Assembly (NCBI GenBank): GCA_003864495.1
Contig: ML133395.1
Coordinates: 2,036,873-2,100,872, forward strand
From: Nemopilema nomurai
Lineage: Eukaryota; Cnidaria; Scyphozoa; Rhizostomeae; Rhizostomatidae
Reading direction: 5' to 3'
Length of the DNA stretch: 64,000 nucleotides
The notes under the pieces were generated by a model, which searched no databases, was not told where the DNA came from, and saw only the letters and a program-made list of their open reading frames with translations. This document shows, in pieces, positions 37,301-50,928 of this stretch. The translations under genes and the position numbers were made by a program. Each line of letters opens with the position of its first letter. Position 1 is the stretch's first letter.

Positions 37301-40300
37301 CTCTCTCAGCTGCTCCTTGATTGAATCGTTTTCCTTCGAATCAGGCTTCAACGAAACATCATAAACACACTTTTTAGCTTTAGAAACGAAGGGATCAAAA
37401 TATGCATTGACCATTGCGTTCGTGAATATAACAATGATTCCAGCAGTATCCAATAGGAATCGTTATAACGTAACAACTAGGTAGACATGGCTACACACAC
37501 ATTACAGAACAAGAGCTGTCAGCGGGCTAATTGCTAGGAAGACTGAAAGCCATGAGAATGATCTAGCAACATAGATATTTTAGTATCTAGATGTTCGCAG
37601 AACAAAACTAACAAAGACGTGAAAGTTCTTGTAGAACTACCTTACACATTCACATTGAAAATGCATGATGCACAAGAGCATTTAGAAAGCAATCATCATA
37701 GCAAAGAAGAAGAAAAAGAAGAAGAAAAAGAAGAAGAAAATGAAGAAGAAAAAGAAGAAGAAAAAGAAGAAGAAAAAGAAGAAGAAAAAGACAATAAAGA
37801 TAAAGATGAAGAATCATAACAGCGTGAAATGGATTCATTCAATACTACACTACCGTTCAAAAAGTCTTGGGACAATTCGAAGTTTCGAAAGACGCTTATG
37901 ATAAAAGCTTTAAAAAAACATGGATTTGATCCCCTCCTATTAAGTACGACAACCGAATATTTTCATGAAACTTTCATAAGACATTGTTCATGTTTCGAAG
38001 TATTTCAATTTTGCAACATTATTCGAAAAAGATTAACCGTAAAATTTTTCTAGGCCAGAAACATGAACATGGAGGTTATCAAACGTCGTGAAATATCTTA
38101 TGAGAAATTATCTTTTATAAAAATAATGGTAAAAGCTACCAAGAAACTGCATCAATTGTGGGCTGCTCGAAGAATGCAGCTTTCGCTGCATGCAATAAAT
38201 TCTTCAAATTTATAACCGTGAAAGATTTGCCAAGGGTTGGCAGACCGAAGAAGTTCCAGACGCAAAGACATGAAAGGTCTATATTGAGAGATCAAAAAAA
38301 CAGGATACATTTGCTCGAAGGTCAAAGCACAGAGGTTTCAAATTCTTATAATTAATTGTAATGAATAAAGAGAGCTGAAATTTTGCAACTTGTTGATGCT
38401 TTTACTGCGCTATTTAGACCGTTTTAAAGGATAATAGGAGTGTTTGAAAAGATACATTTTTTTGATCGCCTTAAATTGTTTTCATTCGCCAGAAGATTCG
38501 AAACTTCGAATTGTCCCAAGACTTTTTGAACGGTAGTGTATTACACACTATCGTGCAAATTTGCTTATGACGTAATAATACGGCAGCAGATATTTTCATT
38601 CTGTTTTTCATGAACTCTTAAGCAAGTCACATCAAACATACATTCATAGCAGTTCTTTTCAAATGTTTCCTTCATATAAATATCTATACAACATTTTGCT
38701 ACTGGTCTGACTTTCTTCCTAAATAAATCGCTGTCTTCCGTATCTTAAATCTTTCAAACGTACTTAATATCGAAATATCGAACTATATACAGAAACTTCA
38801 AGCATTGAAAATTTAGGCTCACCAGCTTTCGAGAAACGTAGTCCCTGAATAAATCCTCTCTTAGATGCTTGCTCCCGACTGCTTCATAACGAGGGTCGCC
38901 TCGCAAGGATGCTTTAACCTTCTTCCAATCAGACTTTTTATCCAGGCCTTCCAGCTCATCAAGCAGTTCATAGAAGTCCTTTTTAATCTGACAGAAAACA
39001 TTGTAAACTATTAGATAGGAGTGCACAGAGGAAATATGTCTTCTTACCTCTAACTGTCAATCGGAGGGATTACACACCCTTGTTTGGCTTGCTGAAGGAG
39101 AAATAAACTAAAATCAAAATCGTTTTATATGACCATTGTAGTCATAAATTATAACGAGACATATAAACAACAGTGATACACGAAACAGATGAAAGGACGT
39201 GACAGAACATGACAAGCGACACATGTTATGACATTACATGACAGGACAGGACATATGACAAATCATGCAAAATGACATAGTACGATAAAACACGAAAAAC
39301 CACGGGACATGATTTGCTATGACTTATGAGACGTGGAACACGAAAAAACACAGCAATTATGACAACAATTAAAACTGTCTACACGCTTACACTTTTAGGG
39401 CTATAAGGCACTATCGCGGAGTTTTCAGACGCAACACTTGCGGCTTCATCAGGAAAAGGTCAGGCTTAGGGAATTTACTACGCCATGTAAGGGGCATTTC
39501 CGATCAAAAAGAATAAGTGATATGTACAGACAAAGTGAAAATTAATGTCACTTGAAACTTTCTCGTAAAGAACAGGCTTGGTATTTGGCTGCAGTTTCCT
39601 TCTCCAGTGCAACAATTGCAGAGGCAGATAATAATAGGAGGTATTCAAGTGTTACTGGATGAAATACATCAACACTAAGTGTGCTCAAAATGTTAATTTT
39701 AGGCAGCAAACGGGGAGATAGAATGTGAGATTAAGATGAATTACTTATGTAGGTTGTCCTTTGTGGAGATCAAGGTATCTTATTCAAATGAGCTGCTTTT
39801 AAAACAGGGGGAGAGTTTACAAAATTTTTTGTACTGTTAGGAAGTGATGTAAAACTGAAACAGAATTTACCTTTGATTGCCGCAAAGTGCTTTACAACTC
39901 AACATAACACAATTCGGTGGTATTATCTGCATAATAGCGTGTAATAAATTATTGAATGAATCGAAATAGCAATTCAAATATCCAAATAAATCTCCATTGA
40001 CGATGAAAGAGCAAACTATCAAAATTCCCAGGTAAATGAAAAGCTCAACAGTGGATCGACACCAGAGATAGCGAAAATTGCCATCAAAACTTGCAATATA
40101 TATATCAGCAATGTGAAACATCTGTAAGCTATCAAAGTACCAGAAATATGATGAGATGCAAATCTAGCATTGAAAAATCGTGAAGTCATAAGTTTAACTT
40201 TTGAAAATCTATGATAATACTTTGAAAGTGAAATATATTCAGCAATCTGTGTGTTGGATCTATATTGAGCTAGTCATTTAGTCACACGACAAAAAAGCCA

Positions 40301-43300
40301 TCATTCAAACTAAACATCAACGCAACATGCTCGGTACAAAAGCTCTCTGTGACCTGCTCATAAACACACGACGTTACGGTAGCGAACATTGTCCAGTTTT
40401 GACGTCAGCTACCAAGCCTAGGCACACGTACATATCTTCTAAGTCATGACAACAAACACGAAAACAGTGGCGTTTTAGAAATGCCAAGAGCATTGGACAA
40501 TGCCATTCAGTTGCAGTATAATAAACTTGTATTTACAAAAAGATATAGCAACACTTTTTTGTAGGACCGATCCGAATTTGCAAACAAAGCGTTCGTAGTG
40601 TTTGTAAACTGTCAGTCATAAAAGGGCCACTCGAACGAACTCGCACACTTTCAAACGTAAGGAAAGATCCAATCTCTCAGATCTCACCTTCCTCACTACC
40701 CTTCTCAGCTCTCCAATCTTCTTTCGTTCTTATCTCTGAGCAGGTCCTTTCAAATACGTAGCAACAAACAACTTACTTTCTCACTTTCGACCAACGATCT
40801 CTCCTTTTGATTTTTTCGATACTCGATCATAAACTCATTGAACATTCCTTCCTTCTCCCTCGCTTTGTCGATCAGCTTGAAGCGTGGATCCTTGGCGGCC
40901 TTCAACGTAAACTCACTGAATGTTGTTCTGAGAAAAACAATCTTCAGTCAGCAATATGTGAATGGCAATACAAAACATTCCTCACCCGACAGAAAGATTA
41001 TAGCAAAGGAATCTGCTATGCAATCGCGAAAAGCGGCGGAACCTTTTTGTTCGATGTTCATCTGAGTATTAAAAACGTCGGAAAATGACCAAAAGCTGAC
41101 AAACTAAATACCTAGTTGTGCTATGGAGCTAGGGATGAAAACGTACTACAGTATGATATTGAGATGACTTCTCTGCTTCTTGCAAGTGTAACGCTTTGTA
41201 CCATAAATTGCTATGATTTGCAAAGAACTAAAGATGGCTTGCAGAACCGAAATGTGCAGGCACTTGTGACCTCGCACAGACCCTTAAACGCGCCCTTGAA
41301 AAATCCACCTTTAATTTCTAGGGAAAATCTTTTAAATAAAGAAACCGGAGGGGAAAATTACTAAGTTAAGAAGCATTGGACCAGAATATTTCGAAAGACG
41401 CTTTTAATTATTTAAAAAACTTTCACAGGAAACAGAAAATTCATTTTCTCGTATAAAATTCGCAATAGAAGGAGACAAGCAACGTAGACTGTATTTCTCA
41501 GACCATTGCGAATGGCAATCAAAGATCGGTTAAAAGAGTGAATGCGGATCCTACGCAAGCAAATGAAAAAGCTCAAGTTACAATCGATTATTCCCTGCTT
41601 TGAGTCTGGGGTTTTCTTGGTACGTGGATCAATTCGTAGAAAACATCTGCTAGAATCCCAAACAAACCACTTAAGAAGTAGCACAAAATGGCCGGTTTCA
41701 AGAATTCCATTGGCAATTGTATAGCAAAGCAACTTTTGTTCTAAACAAACCTTTCACTCGTAACAATTTCTTCCATCAGCTTCCTGAACTCGTCCTTCTT
41801 TTCCTTTTGCTTGACTTTTCGTTCCTTCCGCTCCTCGTCGGCTCGTGATCGAACAAACTTCTCGAAGCATTGCTTTCGTTCTTTCATTGACAGTAGCAGG
41901 TAACGAGAATCAAAGACGATTTTGTGCAGTTCTTTGTCCCAAGTGGAAAAAGCTGAGACCTAAAAGAAATCGAAGCAATTCCAATTTTAACTGTCATACA
42001 AAGCACATTCATAATTAAATTGCAAAATGCCATTGTTTTCTATAAAAGTTTATATACAAAGTATTAAACTGCTTTTTGATAATCCAAATAACTTAACAAA
42101 AGAGCTGGAAAATAAGACCATCATTTATCAATGTATCATAACCTAAATCATAACAAATATACGGTATGCCAAAATATATTTTCGCTTTTGCATGCTTTTC
42201 TGCAGTTTTCAGCACTAAACAATCGTTCACACAATATATAGCTGATTTGTGACTTTCACTCACTTGTTTTTCCAACAAAAGATTGCGAAACTCAACCATG
42301 CGTTCCTCAAGACTCAGCGACTGCTTCTTTACTTTTGGGTCTTCTTCTTTAAGCTCACCATTTTCCTCGGACTCGTTACTTTCGCCGACTTGCTCTTTAC
42401 CCTCACCAGAGAGCAATTCTTCCACTCTGATAATGCAATGTGACCATTAGAAATTCGATAAAAATGCAATTCAATGGATCAGATCGACTTGCAATCACCA
42501 AATTTGAGATGCCAGAATGATGTAATAATAAATATCTGTTTACTTCTTCAAGCGAATCGCAAAGGGTGTTGAACACAAGGACACAACAAAGCACCATTTA
42601 ATCCAACAATTCATAAGGCTTGTTCTTGGCTGGGCCTCAGATTCAAACTTGGCCGTTTACTCGTTTTCATTTTCACCAAAACGTTATCTCATGTAGAATC
42701 GTAATATCATTCAGCTCGAATTGCAATGCATTCTTCAAACTAAAACGCTAAGAGATATCATACTCACTTGGGCTTCTTGGAGATTGGTTCGCCTTCTGCG
42801 TTAACACTGTCGTTGTGCTTCTTCATTTCTACGAACAACACAAGTCATAAGAAATAACAACATAACTGACATATAATTGCAAACGAGCGTATACCTGCAA
42901 GGATTTACACGTGTTGTCCTTATAATAACAAAATCGTAAATAAATTGGAGAAATATCAATGATTGCATGTAATTCAGTGCTACACAATAACCCCTATTAA
43001 GAACTGTCTGCCCTTCCATCATACATCAACGATTACCGAAATGAGTTGTTCTCTATTTTCCCAATGTGTCCCTCTAATACAGCTATATAGAGAGCTATAT
43101 AAGTAAGGAAATAAACAAGAACTAAGAATACGTTACCATCTTTCTTTCGTTCTGGCCCTGCAGCTACAATATCATCGACCCTCGAGTCGTTCACGAGTTC
43201 CACCGGTTTCTCCCAAATCGACGTCTTTGATGTTGGATTAAAGAAGAAGTGCTTCGAGTTTTCAGTCCAGACCACGTGCCACCCGGTGCCCGGTATGATT

Positions 43301-46300
43301 GCACTAGCGACCGGCTTTCCGGTATCGCCTTTCTTCGTCCCTTCATCTGCGTTTGGGCTGCCACCGGTTGTGTTCTGAATTAGTTTAAACCCTAAAGAAA
43401 AGATACGCTATTGTTGACATAAATTGACAAAAAAATGACATAAGACATTTGCCAACAAAAGCTCCGGGAAAAGGCAGAATGGACGCTGGGCTTTTTTGCT
43501 GTCAAGAAAACTGCGCATGCTGGTGCAGTTTAAAGAGCTTGAAAGCAAGGTCAACCAGGCTCATTCTCTGTAACTCCTATTGTGGTCTCAGCACGAAAAC
43601 GAGATTAACCGTGCCGGACTACAATATAATGTCAAAGCAAAACTTTAAAGATGCCAACACTTTTCCTATTCTGTAGCTTCAACATGATCTCAAGTTTTGC
43701 AAGTAGCACACATACTACAAATAATTGCTATCAACATTAATAAGCAGTTACGGGTTACATAGATGTATTCTTACGAATAATACCAGGCTTGTCTTTATTT
43801 GTTGCCATTCTACTTCCGCTGTCTGCTTCAGTGGTAATTTTCACTCCATCAATATCCTCGCTTTGAGCACCTTTTTTAGCGTGTTCCTCTTGGTATGGGC
43901 CTGAAAGTAGGGTTGGATATGAGCAAATCAAAGAAAGGCTGCAAACTCCAGTGACAATGATAAAGAAAAAACTGAAAACGAGACTAAAATGGCATGGCTA
44001 AAATTGTCAATAAGAAAATATTAGACCCTAGGTGCATTAAGGTGGCACTGATAACAAATGTGTCATTAAGGTGGCTTCCGCTCAGTTTGTTCCAACACTG
44101 ACACCAAAATCCTTTGAATGGTATTTTACAACAATTAAACTGTTCGCAGCAAGGAAATTCTGTTAAGCGCAGTCCTAAAGTAACTTTTTGAACGCAAAAA
44201 ACATTCCGATTGGCTGCTACCATCAACGTTATCTGATCACAAACCAGCCACTATATCTACATATTCACAAAATCCCACCCAAGTGAGCAGCTTTTGGGGT
44301 GTGAGGTATAACTCTGTAAGTGTTCCAATAACATTTATGACTTATATCAGAGCTAGTCGCTTGATGACTTTGATGGAATGCAAAAGTTAGGCACATGACA
44401 CGATGGAAGCGACATAGATACCTGCGTCATTGCTGAGCTCCTTCGGCTTCTCCCATGTCGATTCGAGGGTGGTCGAATTGTAGTAGTAGACCTTGCCGTC
44501 GGGCAGCCGATGCTCTGTCCAGTCGCTTGGTGGCTTCTGAGGCCGCATGCCAGGTAGCATTGGGAAGCCAGGAAAGTTCGGCAGGGGCACTGGGGGCATG
44601 GGCATGCCAGGGACGGGCTGGTTGGGGTGAAAGCCAGGCGGGTTACTGCAAAAGAAAAATGAGGAAATAAATCTCACAGTACAGTCTGATACTACAGTTT
44701 TAATGTTATTAAGGGCAATTTAGGGCTAACGATGGATTGGAACTAACAAGCAGGAGCGCTAAGCTGAAACACGGATAAGAGTAAGCCATTGGCAGACAGT
44801 AGCTTCAGCACTGTTTGTAACACTATTTTTTCAACAAACAAATAGTTTTCACCATAACACATGCTTAATAAGTCATCGTTATAAAAGCTGAGCCAGGAAA
44901 TAAAAAGAAATCACTTAAGATTATGCAATGCTATTTGACAATTGACATGTAGAAACTAGTCGTCATTGGTTTCTAACTGAGTTCTCAACGCGTTGCCTGT
45001 TGTATTCGATGAATGTGACTCCAACTCTGACTGGCTGAACTTTACAATCACGTTTATTCTAAAAATAAACTTTGCTGACGAGAAATGAAAGTGGATGGTG
45101 AAATGGTGATGTAATGGAGATGAAACAGTCTAGGCTGAAGAGCGAGAAAAGATGTGTTAGCATGACATGGTGTAACAATAAAAACCAGACAAATGAGTCA
45201 CTACAGACATACCTCAACTGAGGTGGGAACCCTGGTGGGTGCAAGCCTGTGGGTGTGAAAACTGGATTATTGTTTGGTGGTAACATCATTGGAGGTGGGA
45301 AGTTGGGTAAAACCGGCATGGTGCCTTTCACTGCATCAGGCTTTGGTTCGCTCTCTTGTGCATTCTCCTGCTTTCCAGATTCTGCAGGACCTTTTTCAGC
45401 TGGATGTTGGTCATTGGTTTCTTCATTTGAAATAATATTTTCTCTGTCTGGGTGGACCTTTAATGAAAAACTCATAGAAATAAATGAAAGTAGCTATTTT
45501 CTGAACAAACATTCAAATTTACATCATAAATGAATGCATTAATTTTTTTTAATATTTACTGTTGCCTTAAACCTTTCTATGTATTCAGCTGAACATACTA
45601 TGGAAACATTTTAATTAGTGAAAAATAGTCTAGCCTTTTATGCCATTGAAATCTCACTTTTACAACCAAACACTCATATCAATGGTGACAAAATTAAGGT
45701 TGGAAGTGGGATCCACAAGATCAAAATAAAAGGTCATCGCAGTTTAGGGTCTACTATTGTGAAAAATCATTGAAAAGCTTCTTCAAGTATATTGTGAATG
45801 CATGCAGTTTATGCATTCAAGTGCTACTTTACCATTTAACCAAAATGACTAAAGAATTATTGCTTGAGTTCAAAGAATCAAAAAAAGCGTTGCTAAAGAG
45901 AGCATGCAAGGCAAAAGGCAAATTTTTTCATGGTAGGAAAGATTTTTGATAGAACTTTGCGCTCAATTGTATCAATAAGAGTAGTTTATTCTTTCCAAAA
46001 TTGTTTTTTGAAAGTTACACAACAAAACTATTACTATATCCATATCCTGGAATTCTTCACTAAAAATGGCAATTGAAAATCTATGATTAAAAATTAATCA
46101 TACAGCAAATCTGAAACTGCAACAAACCTTTGGAGCTGTGGAATCGCCTTCATCCACCACCATGCTGTCATCATCATTTTCTTCCTTGGCATTCTGCTGA
46201 CCAGACACAGTACCTTCCACTTTTTGTGTCAAATCAGGTTTTTCCCATTTTGTTTCTCTAGTCCTTGCGTTGAAGTAATAAACTTTGCCCTCAGCAGACC

Positions 46301-47382
46301 TGGCCTCAAGCCACATGTTCCCCTCTTTGTCTATTATAGGTGGTGCAGCTACTGTGACATTCTGTGAAGGGGGAGCCATCATGGAAGGCTGATTGAAGGG
46401 TGGTTGTCCCATTGCCATTGGATCAAAGGGTGGACGCTAAGAAATCAAACAACAAAAATAAGCTTTTAAACTCTGCTTTAATTTGAAATTTTTTGTGGAT
46501 ATCCAGCAACAGGAACCCTGCCATGCTTGTTGTTGTACAAAAACCTTCCACTTCCTAAAATTTCCCCCAAAAATAAAACATCTGTGTCACCTGTTTTCAC
46601 ACACTACTTAACACATTATTTCATATTAATACAACCTTATGACTGTTTATTGTATTTTTATTGGAACAAATAATAAAAAATCTGCTCATTTTCTGAAATT
46701 TACATAATTCAGTCTTAGCCTGACTTGTGATGGAAAATTGAATCAAATTTTTGCATTTATTAATTTGCTAGTGTGAACACATTCTTATAGAGAACCAACA
46801 GACACCTCTCCCCAACTGATTCGCATGATTAAATTTATTTTTTCTAAATACTGCAGGCATTATGCAAATTTTTATAAATATTGTTCAACCAAATCTGAAA
46901 CATAATGACTCAAAAATAAGAATACTATTTCCAGTTTTTAAGACCTAATTAATTGTCCTAGCAAACCTGAAACAGGTAAAGTATCAAATTGACTGTGTTT
47001 TTTCTGAGTGCTTCTCTGACTGTTAATAAATATCTCACCAACATTGTGAGGCTTAAACAAAGCAAACTAATATTTACATTAAATGAACCTGCCAAATGTT
47101 AGATAAATGTTGCAAAAAGAATCACAAATATTGAATAAAAAACAGCAAACTGCCACTAATGACTACCTGGAAGTTTGGCATTCTGTTTGGCATGAAAGGC
47201 TCTCGGAACTGTGGGCTCATGCCATCCCCATGAAGCTGTGGGTGGTGTACGCCATCAAACTCTGGGGGAAAGCCTGGCCTAAATTCAGGACCTCTTGGTG
47301 GCATGCCTCCATCAAAAGGCAGTTCCCTTTGAAATGGTGGTCTTGGCAAAAGGGGCCTTCCTGGGGGTGGTCTTCTTTCCAT
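34359..47382 (-). CDS. TCERG1: Transcription elongation regulator 1 (CA150), complete
   Basis: Seventeen coding exons: 47382-47167, 46436-46128, 45457-45213, 44645-44422, 43900-43775, 43391-43137, 42828-42768, 42426-42264, 41959-41751, 40927-40777, 38987-38823, 37345-37124, 36733-36557, 36158-36078, 35628-35528, 35246-35186, 34580-34359. Total 2988 nt, 995 residues. Domains: Pro/Arg-rich N-terminus; WW1 at about 113-140 ([17 protein letters not shown]), WW2 at 298-325 ([17 protein letters not shown]), WW3 at 409-437 ([15 protein letters not shown]); a charged linker; then six FF domains from about 515 to the end, with [35 protein letters not shown] and DQRYLIL as the recurring helix-3 signature. 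The C-terminus keeps the [11 protein letters not shown] tail. TCERG1 couples RNA polymerase II elongation to splicing: WW domains bind splicing factors and FF domains bind the phosphorylated CTD. It lacks the Gln-Ala repeat of mammals. A splice acceptor lies 3 bases before the start ATG, so an upstream exon is expected and could extend the N-terminus. Confidence 0.95.
37690..37812 (+). repeat. GAAGAAGAAAAA minisatellite in a TCERG1 intron
   Basis: About ten copies of a 12-bp GAAGAAGAAAAA unit, read as Glu/Lys-rich frame on the plus strand. On the transcribed minus strand it is a pure pyrimidine tract of about 110 bases. It ends only 36 bases before the Tc1-like element at 37848. The plus-strand frame through it is repeat-derived. 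Confidence 0.85.
37848..38538 (+). mobile_element. Internally deleted Tc1/mariner-type element
   Basis: A 691-bp element flanked by TA, with long near-perfect inverted ends of about 42 bp (CACTACCGTTCAAAAAGTCT and its complement, including TTGGGACAATTCGAAGTTTC). Inside, a plus-strand remnant from about 38110 to 38355 encodes a Tc1-type N-terminal helix-turn-helix: [15 protein letters not shown], then [11 protein letters not shown]. The catalytic DDE part is missing, so it cannot move itself. It lies in the TCERG1 intron between exons 11 and 12. Confidence 0.88.
38158..38355 (+). pseudogene. Tc1-like transposase N-terminal fragment
   Basis: Residual DNA-binding domain of a Tc1-family transposase: GCSKNA helix, a [11 protein letters not shown] hinge with the GRP motif, and a following ERSILRDQK segment. 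The frame upstream continues in another register, indicating a frameshift, and no catalytic domain follows. Confidence 0.8.
39172..39350. repeat. Degenerate ACATGACA-type tandem repeat
   Basis: Repeated and diverged copies of motifs such as ACATGACA, GACAGGACA and ACACGAAAA fill about 180 bases in the TCERG1 intron between exons 10 and 11. Periodicity is loose (about 8-20 bp). Confidence 0.6.
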
Positions 47383-47387
47383 TCTCT

Positions 47388-49998
47388 AAAACAACATAAG
47401 ACAATTTCACAGAGGCATTGCAAAAATTCCAAATTAAACAAAGAAAAAGTAAAATTTTCTAACTTACTTGCCAATAATCGACACAACTTAAAATTTAGCT
47501 GCATTTCTTTGATCAATTACCAAGAAAGGACATCATCAAGCGGAAATAAATAACAGCAATCAATACTTATTCAAGACAAGGAAAAATTTTAATATAGTTC
47601 CCAATTACTTAAGCAATAGAAAACGTTTTAAGAGACCTAAAATATTACAATCTCTGTATTTACAGGAAACGATTACATATGGCTTTTAATATATACATAT
47701 ATGTGATTTTGTAATTATTAAAGTTATGTATTATTTCTTAATGCATCTGGGCATTTTTTGAGAAAGTAGAAGAGAAAATCATTTTGCAAACAACGTTACT
47801 GGGTACACTGGCCTTTTGAAAATGATGATTGCTTAGAAATGCAGACTTTAAAGAAGACTACTTCTTCCTTAAGGCATAATATTAGGCTCGTTAAATTACA
47901 TTTGGGAAAGCAAGAAATTTTAGTCAATTATCTTTGACAACTTCTCTTGTTATGAAGAACTTTCTAATGAATTTTCAACAACTTTGGACACTTCACTATG
48001 TAATTGCTTTTGCCCCAAACTATGAGTAATGTGGTAACTCTTGATTTGTTTAAAGTTGATTTGTATTACTACTATTAGCGGTAAGTTTGCATTCTAGTCC
48101 CATTTATTGCATATATTTGAAATACAAAGAATTACGGAATGCGAATTTACTCTTATACTTTAATCATTTGACTTTGCACTTAGACCGTGATTCAGAATGT
48201 GTCAACAGCTGAAATAAGTTTAAGCAACAGATGAACATACTGAAGTTCAGATTTTGGGTTGTAGAGAGGAAATATGGATTAAAATCAAAATAAAGTTTAC
48301 ACTTTCACCGAAAATTTAATTTCAAACTCACAGTATCATAGTTAAAATTTAACTAAGATATGCGTTATTCTAAAAATGATACAATTCAGTGTAAAAGTGC
48401 CGCCCCTGATATTAGCATTGATTTTTATGGTAAAAATGACCTGTGAATATGCATCAGCATCAATTACAATGCTTAAAGTTTCCACAAGAGGTAATTATTC
48501 CGAGAGTTCAACCCATCCGCTGGTGGAATAGCTTTTAATATACGAAATACGATCAGATTTGAAGCTCAGACTGATGGTAGAGGGGATAAAATCACATTGA
48601 CTGGCTCTTGAGACCCATTAAACTCCCGTCAAACCCCGTGTTATTGTGGATGACAAAATCAGAATTTATCCTTAGACATGAGAGGTGTAAATACCTTCGA
48701 AGAATACAAATGAAACTTGGTTTTTCCTTGACTTCAAATGTCCTTGACTCCTCCAAGCGCCGTCAGCTTCTTGACACTGGTGGTGAGTGCCTAGGCCAGT
48801 GCAAGCATGTGAATTGGAGCCCAGACCCTTTGCTAAGAAAGGGGCGATTCAATGAAGCTTCGAAGGTGAAGGCCTGAATGTTTGCAAAAAATCTCAGATT
48901 AAAGACCTCTATAAACACCGTGAAGGGTGAGATATTCCTCCAGAGCAAACGTGAAATAACTAGGCCTTTCTAAATGACACCAACATGTCAGTCTAAACAT
49001 GAAATTTCAGTCTATTTGCATTATACAGAGCCATTAAAATTCGGAGCATTAGAAAAAATATTTCCTTGCAAGTTATTAGACAAATGCGATGTAGCTTGAC
49101 TTGACTTAAATTGTTATACTTGGAAGCACGCAATTATCCACATCCAGTCCTTCTCTAGTCTCACCTGATTAAAAGTCCTCTGATAAACTTTTATCACCTA
49201 ACAAAATTCCCCACTAGAAAAAACCTCAGCAGCAGAAAGACGGTTCTTTCAACATGGACACTTTAAAAGCAAGGCAAACAGGCAGCGACGGAGGCACTGA
49301 AGGCAGAAATCTTGCGGTTAATTAGAGACACTGAGTATTAATCTCCTTTTTCTTGACTATTCATGGCTAAAAAACTCAAGACATTATGTTGTCTAATGTT
49401 AAATGTTAAAGGTAAATTTAAGTAGAGACCCATGTGCCACTTCTCTCACTTTGTGTTCTTACTAAACTAACTTTTCAAATTGTTGCAGCCGTTGGGTGTA
49501 CCAGGATTTCAAAAATAGTTTTTACACGTTTTGGTTTTTTTGATCAAGATGAATAATTAGAAGGTGAATAGTCACATAACTTGGTAAAAGCTTCGGAAAC
49601 ACCATGCTGTTGCAACAGAAAAACCGAGCCAAGTTTTTCAGACATTGATAAACACTCCGGTACAACTTGAAGATTAAATAACTTGACGAGCAAGGAATAA
49701 TCGAGGAAAGGTGAGCTCGTCTCGAGAACAGGGAAACAAGGTTCACGCTGCAACCCTAATAAAATCTTTCAACGGTGTGGAACAAGTCCGATAATTTGGG
49801 TACTTTGAAAAACTTAGTCAGAGACTTGGACAGTGACAAAGCTATACCAATTGCTAAGCGTTTAAGAGCTATTTTTTTCGATATAAATGCAGACACTTAA
49901 AGCTCCATGCTCCTTAGCTATATCAAAATTCTTCGTACTGCAAGACACATGCTCGAACTTTTCGGTACTGGACGCAAATCGTATTCGAATGAACAATT
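47388..49998. other. TCERG1 upstream region
   Basis: Holds the expected 5' exon and promoter of TCERG1, which I could not place. The acceptor TGTTTTAG just before 47386 shows that an upstream exon exists. The rest is AT-rich with no recognised coding sequence. Confidence 0.55.
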
Positions 49999-50157
49999 TG
50001 TTGCGTTTCTGGGTTCGCAGAGAAGGCTCAGAGAAACTCACAAATCTGGCTCCGTTCTAGATCTCAAAATCTCAAAACTAATTATCCAACATACAACGTG
50101 CTGCACTACAGGAGACACAGGAAGTCTCCTGCAGCTTACAACAATTAGATCACAACA
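49999..50157 (-). repeat. 3' LTR of the gypsy element
   Basis: 159 bp, identical to the 5' LTR. Preceded on the minus strand by the polypurine tract. Confidence 0.95.
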
Positions 50158-50170
50158 CCTTCCCCCCCGT
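50158..50170 (-). other. Polypurine tract of the gypsy element
   Basis: The minus strand reads ACGGGGGGGAAGG directly next to the 3' LTR, the usual place and composition for the plus-strand primer. Confidence 0.8.
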
Positions 50171-50172
50171 CA

Positions 50173-50928
50173 TTAATGGGTCACAAACTCTCCATACCTC
50201 AAAGGGGGTTGAATTGTTTGCCTCAATCGAGCCGGTCGATGGTTCCGCCCCCTCGCAGGACCAATCCCTCCCACTGGTGGGGGTACAGCTCCTCCCTCTA
50301 AAACATTGATGTCCGTTGATTCTGGTGATGGACAGAGAGGAATTCCTTTACTTGCTGGCAAAACACAAGGCTTGAGGTTGTCATGGTGGGCAACCATTTC
50401 TTTCCCTACTTTAGAACGTAACTTATAAGTGACCCCCTTGTTGGACAGAACTTCATAGGGCCCAATCCATCTCCCACCAAATTTCCAAGCCCGTGGCCGA
50501 CGCAACCAAACTGATTGACCAGGGTTAAAAGGGGTCCAGGTTCTAGAGCTAGGGGACTGAGCTGACTGCCTGATTCTAGTCTGCTGTAAACGTTGCTGAG
50601 CAGATAATTTTATATTATGCAAGGCATTTCTAACTGATTTGACATAATCTGACTGGCTACAGGGGTGTGTCAATGGCAGGCCTAAGTCTACCTCTAAGGG
50701 AGTTCTGGCATCACGGCCAAACACCATTTCATAAGGACTGTAGCCAGTGGACTCATGAGCGCTTGTGTTGTAGGCGTAAACAGCCAGGCTTACCCAATTG
50801 TCCCAGTCCTCCGGATGTGCTGAAACAAAAGGAGATAGAATGCTTTGGATGGTCCTATTTTGGCGTTCAACAAGACCATCACACTGCGGATGATAGGCAG
50901 TGGTGCGGGACTTGTGAATGCCCATCAA
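50173..50928 (-). pseudogene. pol: Integrase C-terminal part
   Basis: Starts at GIHKSRTTAYHPQCDG, has the catalytic Glu in LVERQNRT and the GPY/F module (GGRWIGPYEVL). No chromodomain is evident. It is separated from the rest of integrase by a one-base frame change. Confidence 0.88.

Noticed and set aside
39172..39350. CRISPR-like array
   Set aside because: Repeat spacing and unit are irregular, there are no conserved repeats with unique spacers, and the DNA is eukaryotic.
47107..47553. 148-codon plus-strand frame over TCERG1 exon 1
   Set aside because: It is antisense to a confident exon, and its Trp/Lys/Ser-rich peptide is what the reverse of a Pro/Arg-rich exon gives.
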